Of a stretch of DNA of 64,000 nucleotides, positions 16,542-25,196 are shown in pieces (the stretch's first letter is position 1; each line of letters opens with the position of its first letter). The stretch comes from Desemzia sp. RIT 804 (GTDB taxonomy: Bacteria > Bacillota > Bacilli > Lactobacillales > Carnobacteriaceae). A program made the translations under genes and the position numbers. Location: positions 1 to 64,000 of the forward strand of contig NZ_JAFEMV010000003.1 of NCBI RefSeq assembly GCF_016892605.1. The letters run 5' to 3'. The notes beneath the pieces are model-generated. The model was not told the origin of the DNA. It saw only the letters and a list, made by a program, of their open reading frames with translations, and searched no databases.

Positions 16542-17262
16542 TGATGACAAACCCTTCTTGATTGTTTTTTAGATGATCTTGGAATCCATTTGCATACTTG
16601 GAAAATTTTGCAGGAAAAATGCGCATTTCAGATAATAGGCGCGCGAGCCATAGGGGCATGGCACCGCAAATTTTGATTTCCATCAGCAAGGACCCTTCTG
16701 GTAAAATTGGCTGTCCATATGACCCTTCTGCTAAAGACAAATGCGTCGTTCGATATAAGATCTCTTGATCAAATGTTATCCGAACACTGTCATCCTGTTT
16801 TCCGGTATAAGCCATCCTCTCATAAGAGATATACATAGCTGGTTTTAAATCTGGGTAAAACGTCAACACGGATTTAAATTCCTGCACCATTTGTTTGTTA
16901 GTGGTGCAATCTGCGACTTCGTGATGTCCTAGAAATTTTTCAGCATTTTTCAAATGCATATCCGTTCTGCGTTTATAAACAACGCCATTAAATTTTTTTT
17001 TGATCTCAACGTATACTTGATCTGTTTCATTTGGAATACCATAACTCCGTAAACGAACTTTCTCTTTATAGATAGGTTTGCTCATGGATTGACGAATCAA
17101 ATACCATTTTTCAGTATCATAGTAGATATTGGTGATCAAGTGCTTCCCATACTGATCTAGCTGCATATATGGTTGTATAGCCTCTAGTAAGTCATTCCAT
17201 TGTTTATACGTAATTAAGTACTTGGTTTCTTTTCTTTCAAAAGTACTTTGATAATGACTCAT
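16534..17262 (-). CDS. VTC-domain (polyphosphate polymerase-type) protein
   Basis: The 242-residue protein consists of one VTC domain, the triphosphate-tunnel fold that in yeast Vtc4 makes polyphosphate from ATP. Charged tunnel strands are visible: ERKETKYLI, KVRLRSYG, VEIKKK, VYKRR, SYERMAY and LLMEIK. The Lys, Arg and Glu residues expected to face phosphate and metal are kept. It opens the operon with DUF4956 and the beta-helical lipoprotein, with AAAGGAGG before the ATG. Polyphosphate synthesis is inferred from the fold. The usual ppk genes are not in this window. Confidence 0.85.
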   Translation of the reverse strand: MSHYQSTFERKETKYLITYKQWNDLLEAIQPYMQLDQYGKHLITNIYYDTEKWYLIRQSMSKPIYKEKVRLRSYGIPNETDQVYVEIKKKFNGVVYKRRTDMHLKNAEKFLGHHEVADCTTNKQMVQEFKSVLTFYPDLKPAMYISYERMAYTGKQDDSVRITFDQEILYRTTHLSLAEGSYGQPILPEGSLLMEIKICGAMPLWLARLLSEMRIFPAKFSKYANGFQDHLKNNQEGFVINE

Positions 17263-17347
17263 AATTGATTCCTCCTTTGTTCGATAGATGTACTATAATC
17301 CCTTAACCTTAATTGAAACTTAAGACTCCTTTTTTATCTCGACAAAT

Positions 17348-17393
17348 AAAAAAATCCCATAAGAATTCTTCTCTGAGAAATTCTTACAGGATC
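17348..17393 (-). terminator. Terminator of the two-component operon
   Basis: ATCCTGTAAGAATTT pairs imperfectly with AAGAATTCTTATGGGAT in the leftward direction, followed by seven T. It separates the sensor kinase gene from the VTC operon. Confidence 0.75.
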
Positions 17394-17435
17394 TATTATT
17401 TGATGTATAAGGACTAGAAATTTTCCAGTTCCTGT

Positions 17436-18674
17436 TTATTTGCTCGGTAAGATCACTTCAAAGGCAATCGTATGATCATCTAAAGGAACAGCTTTAATTT
17501 GTCCATGGTGATTTTCTACAATCGTCGCCGCCAATGACAACCCGATTCCATAACCGCCTTCACTATGCTTGCGGGCTTGATCTTCTCGATAAAAACGATC
17601 GAACAATTGATCAAATTGCTTCGGCATTTCACTAACGGTATTCGTAATTTGTAATTTTATTTTATTTCCAGCTTGATGATCTAAACGGATGTTAATGACT
17701 CCTGGCTGCTGAACATACTTATTGGCATTGTCCATTAACAATGAGCACAGTTTATTCATAGCTTCCACGTCTGCCTGAATCACTGCATTCGGTTGAATAT
17801 CTAAAGATACTGCCACCTTTTTTTGTCTTCCGATCTGTACGTAAGGTTCAGCTGTCTCTTTCACTATTTGTGAGAGATCAACCGATTCGATTTTAGGCTG
17901 GTAACCTTCTTCTTCCATTTGTGTCAGCTGGAGCATACTCTCCATTAACCCATTTAAGCGCTGGATTTGTTTGTTCGTACTTTCAGTCCATTCAGTACTC
18001 CCATTCAACATTTCCTGAACATCATTATTAGCAGAAATAATGGCTAAAGGTGTTTTGATTTCATGGCCGGCATCTGTAATAAATTGCTTTTGACGATCAA
18101 TCGTTTGCTGAACAGGTTTGACGATCTTTCTAGAAAAATAGAACACCAACAAGAAAATAAACAGGAGACTAACGACTCCAATCAATATAGAATTACGAAA
18201 AAAAGATCTCACCAGCTGCAGATCGCGTTGGCTATCAACAAATACCAGCATAATCGTGTCGTCCGTTTGTTCTATCACCTGATAACGAAAGTCGTTTATA
18301 TAGCCCTTTTCTTTACCTGAAGCTAAGACTTCCTCAGCGTATGTTTGGCCCGTTTGGGAATCGATTGACCGTATGCGTGTAGTATCGATTTGAACTACTT
18401 GTTGTTCAGAATTGGCTAAAGCTATAAAATAGCGTGTCTCAAAAGGAGTTTCAGCTGATATTCCTTGATTTGGCGGTACACCAATCCCTCTCTCAGGTGT
18501 AGTTTCATCTGGAAAATTCCCGTCATTATCTGTCAAGATAGTCAATATTTCGTCTGCTCGTTCAACAGTATGAAAGTAATTCGTTGTATTCAATACAATC
18601 AACACAACAGACATGACCAGTAAAACAACAGCCATCGTCACTAAAATGAATTTTTTTCTTAGTTTTTCAATCAT
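17436..18674 (-). CDS. Sensor histidine kinase
   Basis: The 412-residue protein has two membrane segments (about 10-30 and 165-187) enclosing an external sensor domain of about 130 residues, then a dimerisation domain with the phospho-acceptor His in DAGHEIKTPLAI, and an ATPase domain with N-box DNANKYV, and G-boxes FDRFYRED and GGYGIGLSLA. It belongs to the OmpR-linked class. The ATG overlaps the regulator stop by 4 bases (ATGA). The kinase/regulator pair lies directly upstream of the VTC operon, which it may control; the signal is unknown. Confidence 0.9.
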   Translation of the reverse strand: MIEKLRKKFILVTMAVVLLVMSVVLIVLNTTNYFHTVERADEILTILTDNDGNFPDETTPERGIGVPPNQGISAETPFETRYFIALANSEQQVVQIDTTRIRSIDSQTGQTYAEEVLASGKEKGYINDFRYQVIEQTDDTIMLVFVDSQRDLQLVRSFFRNSILIGVVSLLFIFLLVFYFSRKIVKPVQQTIDRQKQFITDAGHEIKTPLAIISANNDVQEMLNGSTEWTESTNKQIQRLNGLMESMLQLTQMEEEGYQPKIESVDLSQIVKETAEPYVQIGRQKKVAVSLDIQPNAVIQADVEAMNKLCSLLMDNANKYVQQPGVINIRLDHQAGNKIKLQITNTVSEMPKQFDQLFDRFYREDQARKHSEGGYGIGLSLAATIVENHHGQIKAVPLDDHTIAFEVILPSK

Positions 18675-19345
18675 TTAACGGCCTCCAAGGAATAGCCTAC
18701 TCCACGAGTAGCAACAATTTTGACATGCACTTTCAGCAATGCCAGTTTTTTCCTTACATTACTCAAATGAACCCAGATACTGTTCATCTCTATTTCTGCA
18801 TCCAGTCCCCAAATACGTTCGATCATCTGCTCTGCTGAAAAAACCTGTTTTGGATTTTCAATCAACAATTGTAGAATTTGAAATTCTTTGTTCGATAATT
18901 TCAATTCATCTGTGCCATTGCTGATTCGAACTGTCTCACAGTTCAATTGCAGATCTTCAAACGTGAGTATTTTAGCCTGTAACACTGTTTTACGGCGAGT
19001 CATCGCCCGAACGCGCGCCAGCAATTCACCCATAGCAAATGGTTTAGTCAAGTAATCATCTGCTCCTAGATCCAAACCATCAATTCGATCCTCGATCGCC
19101 GATTTGGCTGTTAACAATAGAATAGGCGTTTGATTGTCTTCTTTTCGCAATTTGTCTAAAACTTTTAAACCAGAAAGTTTCGGCATCATAATATCCAGAA
19201 TGATTCCGTCATAATCTGCTAATGAAGCATATTCGTACGCATCTTCTCCATCATGAACGCTATCGACTACATACCCTTGATTTTCTAAAATAACTTGGAT
19301 AGCACGGGCTAACTCTTGCTCATCTTCTGCTATCAATAATCTCAT
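18671..19345 (-). CDS. OmpR-family response regulator
   Basis: The 224-residue protein has a receiver domain (acidic pocket EDE near residues 7-9, phospho-acceptor Asp in YDGIILDIMMPK, Lys in LTKPF) and a winged-helix DNA-binding domain with LSNKEFQILQLL and ATRGVGYSL. ATG 19345 follows GAGGAG by 8 nt; the in-frame TTG at 19351 is rejected. It is the first gene of the kinase operon. Its targets cannot be read from the sequence; the VTC operon is the nearest candidate. Confidence 0.92.
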   Translation of the reverse strand: MRLLIAEDEQELARAIQVILENQGYVVDSVHDGEDAYEYASLADYDGIILDIMMPKLSGLKVLDKLRKEDNQTPILLLTAKSAIEDRIDGLDLGADDYLTKPFAMGELLARVRAMTRRKTVLQAKILTFEDLQLNCETVRISNGTDELKLSNKEFQILQLLIENPKQVFSAEQMIERIWGLDAEIEMNSIWVHLSNVRKKLALLKVHVKIVATRGVGYSLEAVK

Positions 19346-19423
19346 CTGCAAATCTCCTCAATCGTATCTTTTGATTAGCATATTCCACCAAGTTAAAATG
19401 TGCAAGCAGATTTTTGAAAGAGA

Positions 19424-19488
19424 AAACATACTAAGATCAATGGAGTCCTCATCGACAGATGAGTTATCCCACTGATCTTAGTATGTTT
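19424..19488 (-). terminator. Strong terminator after the VOC gene
   Basis: A perfect 16-bp stem (AAACATACTAAGATCA and its complement) encloses a second small hairpin CTCATC/GATGAG. It ends the leftward VOC gene and shields the two-component operon. Confidence 0.88.
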
Positions 19489-19501
19489 CTTTGCTACAAA
19501 A

Positions 19502-19942
19502 TTATTTAATGATCAGCATATCATTGTCATCGAATTGCCAGTCTTCTCCGTAGGCCACTTCCCAGTGGATTCCATCAGGATCTTGGAAATAACCGCTGTA
19601 TCCACCCCAAAAAACAATCTCAGGTTTCTTAACGATTAAAGCTCCTGCTCTTTCTGCCAACGCAAAGATTTCATCTACTTCTTCTTTTGATTTTCCATTG
19701 TATGCAAGTGAGATTCCATTAAACCCTTCTACAGGTCTAAGTGGTTGAGAAGAATGAATGTCTTTGATCAATTCTTCTATTGGAAATAACGAAATTTTAG
19801 ACCCGTCATTATTCAAAAAGACCACTTCAGGTGCTTCTTCTGTCCCAATAACTTTGACATCAAAACCTAATCCATCTCGATAAAAATGTAATGATTTTAC
19901 AATATCTCGAACGCCTAACGTAATTAAATTCAATCGATTCAT
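19502..19942 (-). CDS. VOC-family (glyoxalase-like) protein
   Basis: The 146-residue protein has two VOC half-domains: LNLITLGVRDIVKSLHFYR at the start and GGYSGYFQDPDGIHWEVAY near the end, the latter with the Glu metal ligand of this fold. Such proteins act as metal-dependent lyases, dioxygenases or resistance proteins; the substrate is unknown. ATG 19942 has AGGAGG 7 nt upstream, so the 11-residue longer form is rejected. Monocistronic. Confidence 0.85.
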   Translation of the reverse strand: MNRLNLITLGVRDIVKSLHFYRDGLGFDVKVIGTEEAPEVVFLNNDGSKISLFPIEELIKDIHSSQPLRPVEGFNGISLAYNGKSKEEVDEIFALAERAGALIVKKPEIVFWGGYSGYFQDPDGIHWEVAYGEDWQFDDNDMLIIK

Positions 19943-20157
19943 AACTTTTCCTCCTAATGGATTTAGTATAACCACTCTTTTTGTAAAAATTGACTGTCTC
20001 TTTCTTTTACTACTTCATCAAAACTCTCTACTCTATTGCGCTGTATTCATGGCCTTATTATATCAAAAAAAACAACATAAAATACAATCATTATTTTACG
20101 TCCCTTTGTTTAAAAATACATCTGTCGAAACTATTGTTGCTTTTGCGACAAAATATA

Positions 20158-20200
20158 AACAAACGAACCGAAGAGAATATCTACATACTCCGGTTCGCTG
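20158..20200 (-). terminator. Terminator of the exopolysaccharide operon
   Basis: CGAACCG and CGGTTCG form a stem with a 20-nt loop, followed leftward by a T-rich run. It lies 16 bases after the last gene of the 15-gene leftward operon. Confidence 0.7.
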
Positions 20201-20215
20201 TTTACAGCTGGACTA

Positions 20216-22159
20216 TTAAGCTAGCTGTTTCTCTCTACCAACCACTTGTTTTTCAGGCAGTTGTTCTTTAGGCGTTTGCTGTTGATGCAGTCTGGCATAG
20301 GTAATCAGATCATCACGTAGCGTTTCTTCGTTTTCACCTTCTAGCGTTTGTAAAAAAGCTACGATGTCTGTCAGAGGTTTTTGCACCGCTTTACCAACAA
20401 ATATTTTATCAAATACTTTTTCTCCAGTATTTTCACTAGCAATCAACAGTTCTTCATATAATTTTTCTCCTGGTCTGATCCCTGTTTCAACTACTTCGAT
20501 CTCATTGTCTGTGTAGCCGCTGATTTGCACCATTTTTCTGGCTAAATCAACGATTCTGACGGGTTTACCCATGTCTAGTACAAATATTTCTCCACCTTTT
20601 GCTAAAACACCGGCTTGTATGACCAGACGGCTGGCTTCTGGAATCGTCATAAAGTAGCGGGTCATTCGAAAGTCTGTTACAGTCACAGGCCCTCCAGCTT
20701 TGATTTGTTCTCTAAACAGAGGCACGACGCTTCCCCTGCTGCCCAATACGTTTCCAAAGCGAACAGCTGCAAAATTTGTGCATCCCGGTTCATTCAGACT
20801 AGTCACGATCATCTCCGCCAATCGTTTAGTTGCTCCCATGACATTAGGTGGATTTACGGCTTTATCCGTTGATACCATGACAAAAGTTCCTACACCTGCT
20901 GCTTTAGAAGCTTCCGCGATGTTCTTTGTTCCATAGACATTGTTTTTAACTGCTTCGGCTGTGTTCAGTTCCATCATTGGAACGTGTTTATGAGCAGCAG
21001 CATGATACACGATGTCGGGTTTATAAAGCTTCATAACCTCAAACATTCTAGCTCGGTCTTTAACATCTGCGATCACCGGGACCAGCTCGATTTTGCCATT
21101 ATACCGTTTGTTCATTTCGCGATGAATTTGATAAATAGAGTTTTCTCCGTGTCCTAAGAGAATCAACTTTTGAGGTGAAAACGAAGCTAAAATCCGAGAG
21201 ATTTCAGAACCGATCGATCCTCCTGCGCCGCTGATCAACAACGTTTTTCCCTTTAGTTCCCTTGCTAACAGATCTGTATCCAACGTAACTTCATCTCTTC
21301 CTAGCAAATCAACTACATCTACTTCACGAAAACGCTGGACAGAAAGCTTGCCGCTCATGACATCTTCAATCGATGGCATAAGATTGACTGTCGCTTGACT
21401 TTGATTGCATAGTTCAAGGATTCGTTCTAAGTCTTCTGGCATTAAAGATGGGATGGCGATCGTGATCTGCTCGATATCTTGTGCAGTTGCTAAATAAGGA
21501 ATATCTGCCGTGCTACCTAGAATCGGAACACCGAACACACGCATATGGTGTTTAACGGAGTCATCATCCACAATTCCGATTAATTGGATCTCAGGGAGAT
21601 GTTTCTGGCTGTTTTTGATAAATAAACTGCCACCATCTCCAGCTCCTACAACCAATGTTCGGATTTTTTTGGTAGGCACTTGTTGTTTCTTTTTAGGACT
21701 GTCCATTTCACTTTTTACTTTGACAAAAACGAATTTCCCGCCTGTCACTAAAAGAGATAAAAAGTAAACTAGCAGAATAAATTGAAAACGAGCACCTGTT
21801 GTTAAAAATGAAGATAGTATAGCAGATACCGTGATAGAAAGGGTAAAACCTCCCATAACTTTGATCATCTCTTTAATATCCGTATACCGATAGATCATTG
21901 CGCACGAATCTGTCCAAAGAGAAAATATACTGTAGTTGATCCAGATGGTCGTTAAGAAGAAAAAAGCAAATGGAAGTGGAATAAAAAGAAGATTTTCCAA
22001 AAATACATACGCGACCGTCCAAGAAAGAAAAAGCAATAGATGGTCTAATCCTAGATCCATCCATTTTCTTGCGATAGGATACTGTAAAAAAGTTGGTCTA
22101 TCAAAAATAGTACGAATATCTTTTTGTGGTATGTCTTTTGCTGGCCATTCTCGTTTCAT
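20216..22159 (-). CDS. UDP-N-acetylhexosamine 4,6-dehydratase (PglF/CapD type)
   Basis: The 647-residue protein has four N-terminal membrane segments (about residues 40-150), a first nucleotide-binding region (VVGAGDGGSLFIKN) and the catalytic SDR domain with GAGGSIGSEIS for NAD. The active site reads STDKAVNPPNVMGATKR, where Met replaces the usual Tyr as in PglF, WbpM and CapD. These enzymes convert UDP-GlcNAc to the 4-keto-6-deoxy sugar. ATG 22159 has GGAGGAG upstream; the frame extends 57 codons further but that part overlaps the kinase gene. With the DegT aminotransferase (30241) it should give a UDP-4-amino-sugar. Last gene of the operon. Confidence 0.88.
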   Translation of the reverse strand: MKREWPAKDIPQKDIRTIFDRPTFLQYPIARKWMDLGLDHLLLFLSWTVAYVFLENLLFIPLPFAFFFLTTIWINYSIFSLWTDSCAMIYRYTDIKEMIKVMGGFTLSITVSAILSSFLTTGARFQFILLVYFLSLLVTGGKFVFVKVKSEMDSPKKKQQVPTKKIRTLVVGAGDGGSLFIKNSQKHLPEIQLIGIVDDDSVKHHMRVFGVPILGSTADIPYLATAQDIEQITIAIPSLMPEDLERILELCNQSQATVNLMPSIEDVMSGKLSVQRFREVDVVDLLGRDEVTLDTDLLARELKGKTLLISGAGGSIGSEISRILASFSPQKLILLGHGENSIYQIHREMNKRYNGKIELVPVIADVKDRARMFEVMKLYKPDIVYHAAAHKHVPMMELNTAEAVKNNVYGTKNIAEASKAAGVGTFVMVSTDKAVNPPNVMGATKRLAEMIVTSLNEPGCTNFAAVRFGNVLGSRGSVVPLFREQIKAGGPVTVTDFRMTRYFMTIPEASRLVIQAGVLAKGGEIFVLDMGKPVRIVDLARKMVQISGYTDNEIEVVETGIRPGEKLYEELLIASENTGEKVFDKIFVGKAVQKPLTDIVAFLQTLEGENEETLRDDLITYARLHQQQTPKEQLPEKQVVGREKQLA

Positions 22160-22205
22160 ATCGAATACTCCTCCATTCGTCTTTTGCTGTATCAATGAGT
22201 ACGGA

Positions 22206-22931
22206 CTATTTTTCGGATTGACTATAATAAGTACCAGACATTTTTTTATTGTGGGGTTTGTCATTGAAGACAGCTCCGATAACGTTTGCTTGGACGCGTT
22301 GCAGCATTTCTTTTGCTTGCAGGACTTCATTTAAATGAGCTAAGTTGTGCCGAATGACAAAAACTGTACCATCTACTTTACTTGCCATGATCTGTGCGTC
22401 TGTAACAGGCAAGATCGGTGGTAGATCAAAGATGACCAAGTCATAATGTTCTTTAAAGTATTGCATCAATATATTCATTTGCTTAGAAGCCAGTAATTCA
22501 GAAGGATTTGGCGGCTGAATGCCGCTAGTCAGTAAAAATAAGTGATTTTGTTCTAAGGGATAGATCACAGAAGCTGGATTTGGTTTTTCATCTGTCAAAA
22601 TAGTGGATAAACCTTTTTGATTGGAAACCTGGAAAACAGTGTGAAGCGAAGGCTTACGCATGTCTGCATCTACTAACAAAACCTTTTTCCCTTGAGAGGC
22701 AAAGAGTACAGCAACATTAACTGCAGTCGTTGTTTTCCCTTCGTTTGGTCCACTTGACGTAAATTGGATTGTTTTCAACTTTCTACCTACCATTGAAAAT
22801 TGAATATTGGTACGCAAAGTTCTATACTCCTCAGCAATAAATGACTGTGGTCTCGTCATTGTTACAATTTCATAGGCTGTACGTGTAGTATCTTTCTTCT
22901 TTTTGTTGAACAGAGATAGGTTATTGAACAT
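22206..22931 (-). CDS. cpsD: Capsule/EPS tyrosine kinase (CpsD/BY-kinase)
   Basis: The 241-residue protein is a bacterial tyrosine kinase with Walker A SSGPNEGKTTTAVN, Walker A-prime VLLVDADMRKP and Walker B LVIFDLPP. The C-terminal tail has only two adjacent Tyr (GTYYSQSEK), a short version of the usual autophosphorylated Tyr cluster. It acts with the CpsC-like membrane activator to control chain length and export. AAAAGGAG precedes ATG 22931, which overlaps the CpsC stop by 11 bases. No CpsB-type phosphatase gene is present in the locus. Confidence 0.9.
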   Translation of the reverse strand: MFNNLSLFNKKKKDTTRTAYEIVTMTRPQSFIAEEYRTLRTNIQFSMVGRKLKTIQFTSSGPNEGKTTTAVNVAVLFASQGKKVLLVDADMRKPSLHTVFQVSNQKGLSTILTDEKPNPASVIYPLEQNHLFLLTSGIQPPNPSELLASKQMNILMQYFKEHYDLVIFDLPPILPVTDAQIMASKVDGTVFVIRHNLAHLNEVLQAKEMLQRVQANVIGAVFNDKPHNKKMSGTYYSQSEK

Positions 22932-23685
22932 GGCTGGGCTCCTTTTCTGCGCGCTCATTTTCTTCTATTTGAGCTTTATCGACTACTTTTTTTTCTTCTG
23001 ATTGTAGAGCAAAAGCTTTGGGCATTTCAGAAATCGATCCGAGTTGAATCCAACCTAGTTTTTCTGTAATGATTTTTTCATCATGGATTTTCGTATCCAA
23101 CATTACTTTTATCAAACTAATGCTGATACCAGCAACAAGACCAATCAACGTTCCGATCAACAAGTTGAAATTCGTACGAGGCGATATCGGTGTGGAATTG
23201 ATTTTAGCTGCAGAAAGGATCGCTACGTTTTCAACGTGCAAGATATTCCCTACATTTTCTTGAAAAGTCGAAGCAATCAGATCAGCGATCATAGCAGCCC
23301 TTTCAGGACTTTCATCCACCACTTCAATTCTGAAAATCTGTGAGTCTTCTTGGATAACAATAGACATTTTTTCTATCAAAGCTTGTTCTGTTAGTGGTTC
23401 ATCTAATTCATTCAGAACTTGATCAATTACAACAGAATCAGTTAAAATATCGCGATACGTATTGATGATTTGGATGTTCGACTGGATATCATTCAAATCC
23501 ATATTTTCATTTTCTGCGTTTGGCCGATTGACAAGCAACTGAGTCTTCGCTTGGTATTGGGGTGTGATCAGATATGCAGTCGTGTAATAAGATAAAGCAA
23601 ATCCTAATACCCCTGTGCATAGGATGACCAGCCAGTTTTTCTGAATGATTTTAAGTAATTCGATGAAGTCGATTTTTTTATTCAT
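22921..23685 (-). CDS. cpsC: Chain-length determinant/kinase activator (Wzz, CpsC)
   Basis: The 254-residue protein has the Wzz layout: a first membrane segment (about 18-38), an external domain with coiled-coil character, the P-x-x-P-x-x-P-like element STPISPRTNF before the second membrane segment (about 170-192) and a cytoplasmic tail rich in Glu and Lys. It should pair with the kinase encoded next. It overlaps the flippase gene by 8 bases. GGGAGGG precedes the ATG. Confidence 0.88.
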   Translation of the reverse strand: MNKKIDFIELLKIIQKNWLVILCTGVLGFALSYYTTAYLITPQYQAKTQLLVNRPNAENENMDLNDIQSNIQIINTYRDILTDSVVIDQVLNELDEPLTEQALIEKMSIVIQEDSQIFRIEVVDESPERAAMIADLIASTFQENVGNILHVENVAILSAAKINSTPISPRTNFNLLIGTLIGLVAGISISLIKVMLDTKIHDEKIITEKLGWIQLGSISEMPKAFALQSEEKKVVDKAQIEENERAEKEPSHVQ

Positions 23686-25180
23686 CGTATTCCCTCCCGC
23701 TTTTCGTGATAGTAAGTGGTCTTTCTGCTTGTTTTCTTCTCCACAACAGTTCTTTAGCCGCTGCTATTAGATAATGGATGATGCTCGTTTTGATCAACAG
23801 TGATGCTCCAAAATAGAAAGCTGCCCCCGTAGTTGCCTGTAAAATCAATATAGCTAAACTTCCTAATGGTAAATACCCTAGCGGATAGACTACTGCACCC
23901 ATTGCGACAGAAAGTAACAGATATGGCAAAATGGTCTTCAATTGTTCCTTTACACCATAATCCAACAGTTCTTTATTCGGCCGAGCGTTTAAAACAAACG
24001 TGACGATAGAGATGACTGGTTCGAAAGCTACGATGACATAAATGCCAAATGGGATACTAATAAAAAGACAAACCAGACTCAGCACTCTTTTGATGACTTC
24101 CAATTTTAAAATCAAATCACTTTTTCCAAGAGAAGATATCGCCACAATATTGGTGATGTGTAAAGGATAAAATGCGTAAGCTAGACTGATCAGCTGAATC
24201 AACGGAACTGAAGCCAACCATTTGTCGGTCAGTAAGGCTGTCACGAGTTTCTCTGAACAAATGATCAAACCTGTCATCAGTGGGAAAATAATGAGACAAC
24301 TAACTTCCAGTGAGCGCTGCATCATTGAACGAATATGTGGTTTATCATCTTGACTGGCTGACATAACTGGGAACAAGACAGTAGATAGTGAGTTGTTTAC
24401 ATTGTTGACAATGATGCTGGGGAACTGATTAGCTCGATTGTAATAACCAAGCATTGTGGGACTGATCACCTTTCCAATCACCAATCCGTATGAGTTGGTA
24501 TACAAAGTGTCCAGCAAAGTTGAGGTCAGCATCTTCCAGCCAAAAGAAAGCAGCTTTTTGATGCGTTGGAATGAAAATACCAGCTGTGGCCGCCAGCTAA
24601 CGGTAAACCATAATACGAACGTATCGATGAAAATATTGGAGAGTTGCTGTCCTACCAGCGCCCATACCCCATATCCTTCATAAGCTAGATAAACACCCAC
24701 AACACCGGAAATAAGTGTGCCGCTCAAGCTGCTGAAAAAGAACTTTTTAAATTGTAATGTACGGGAAACAATGGCGTACTGGATCGAATTCAAGGGGCCG
24801 CAAAACAAGGAGAGTGCCAATACTCGGATAACAGGAACTAATTGGAGCTTTCCATAAAATCCAGCAATGGCAGGGGCTGTCAAAAATAAGAGGAGGTATA
24901 GCAAGGCAGTTAGAAAAGAACTGAAATAAAAAGCTGAGGTATAGTCTATTTCATCTACTTCTTTGGCTTGGATCAAAGCAGTCGTAAAACCAGTCTGGAT
25001 AAAAACATTCGCCAAAGCGATAAAAATAGCAATCAGAGCAATCAGACCATAATCTTCTGGGAGAAGTAGACGAGCAAGCATCAATTGAATGATGAACTGG
25101 ATAACTTGGTCTCCACCTCTTTCCAATAGTTTCCAGACCAGCCCGGACAGCACATTTTTCCTAGTCGTTGTTTCTTTCAT
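23678..25180 (-). CDS. Wzx-type flippase (MOP superfamily)
   Basis: The 500-residue protein has 12-14 membrane segments and the N-terminal signature SGLVWKLLERGGDQVIQFI with LLPEDYGLIALI, typical of polysaccharide transporters of the MOP superfamily (PST, WzxC/TuaB-like). It should flip the lipid-linked repeat unit to the outer face of the membrane. It lies between the polymerase and chain-length genes. The ribosome binding site (AAGGAAG) is 11 nt from the ATG. Confidence 0.88.
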   Translation of the reverse strand: MKETTTRKNVLSGLVWKLLERGGDQVIQFIIQLMLARLLLPEDYGLIALIAIFIALANVFIQTGFTTALIQAKEVDEIDYTSAFYFSSFLTALLYLLLFLTAPAIAGFYGKLQLVPVIRVLALSLFCGPLNSIQYAIVSRTLQFKKFFFSSLSGTLISGVVGVYLAYEGYGVWALVGQQLSNIFIDTFVLWFTVSWRPQLVFSFQRIKKLLSFGWKMLTSTLLDTLYTNSYGLVIGKVISPTMLGYYNRANQFPSIIVNNVNNSLSTVLFPVMSASQDDKPHIRSMMQRSLEVSCLIIFPLMTGLIICSEKLVTALLTDKWLASVPLIQLISLAYAFYPLHITNIVAISSLGKSDLILKLEVIKRVLSLVCLFISIPFGIYVIVAFEPVISIVTFVLNARPNKELLDYGVKEQLKTILPYLLLSVAMGAVVYPLGYLPLGSLAILILQATTGAAFYFGASLLIKTSIIHYLIAAAKELLWRRKQAERPLTITKSGREYDE

Positions 25181-25196
25181 TTACCCATTCACTTCC

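Noticed and set aside
22160-22330. 57-codon extension of the 4,6-dehydratase
   Set aside because: It lies inside the kinase gene end, is Cys- and Lys-rich without membrane logic, and a good RBS stands before ATG 22159.
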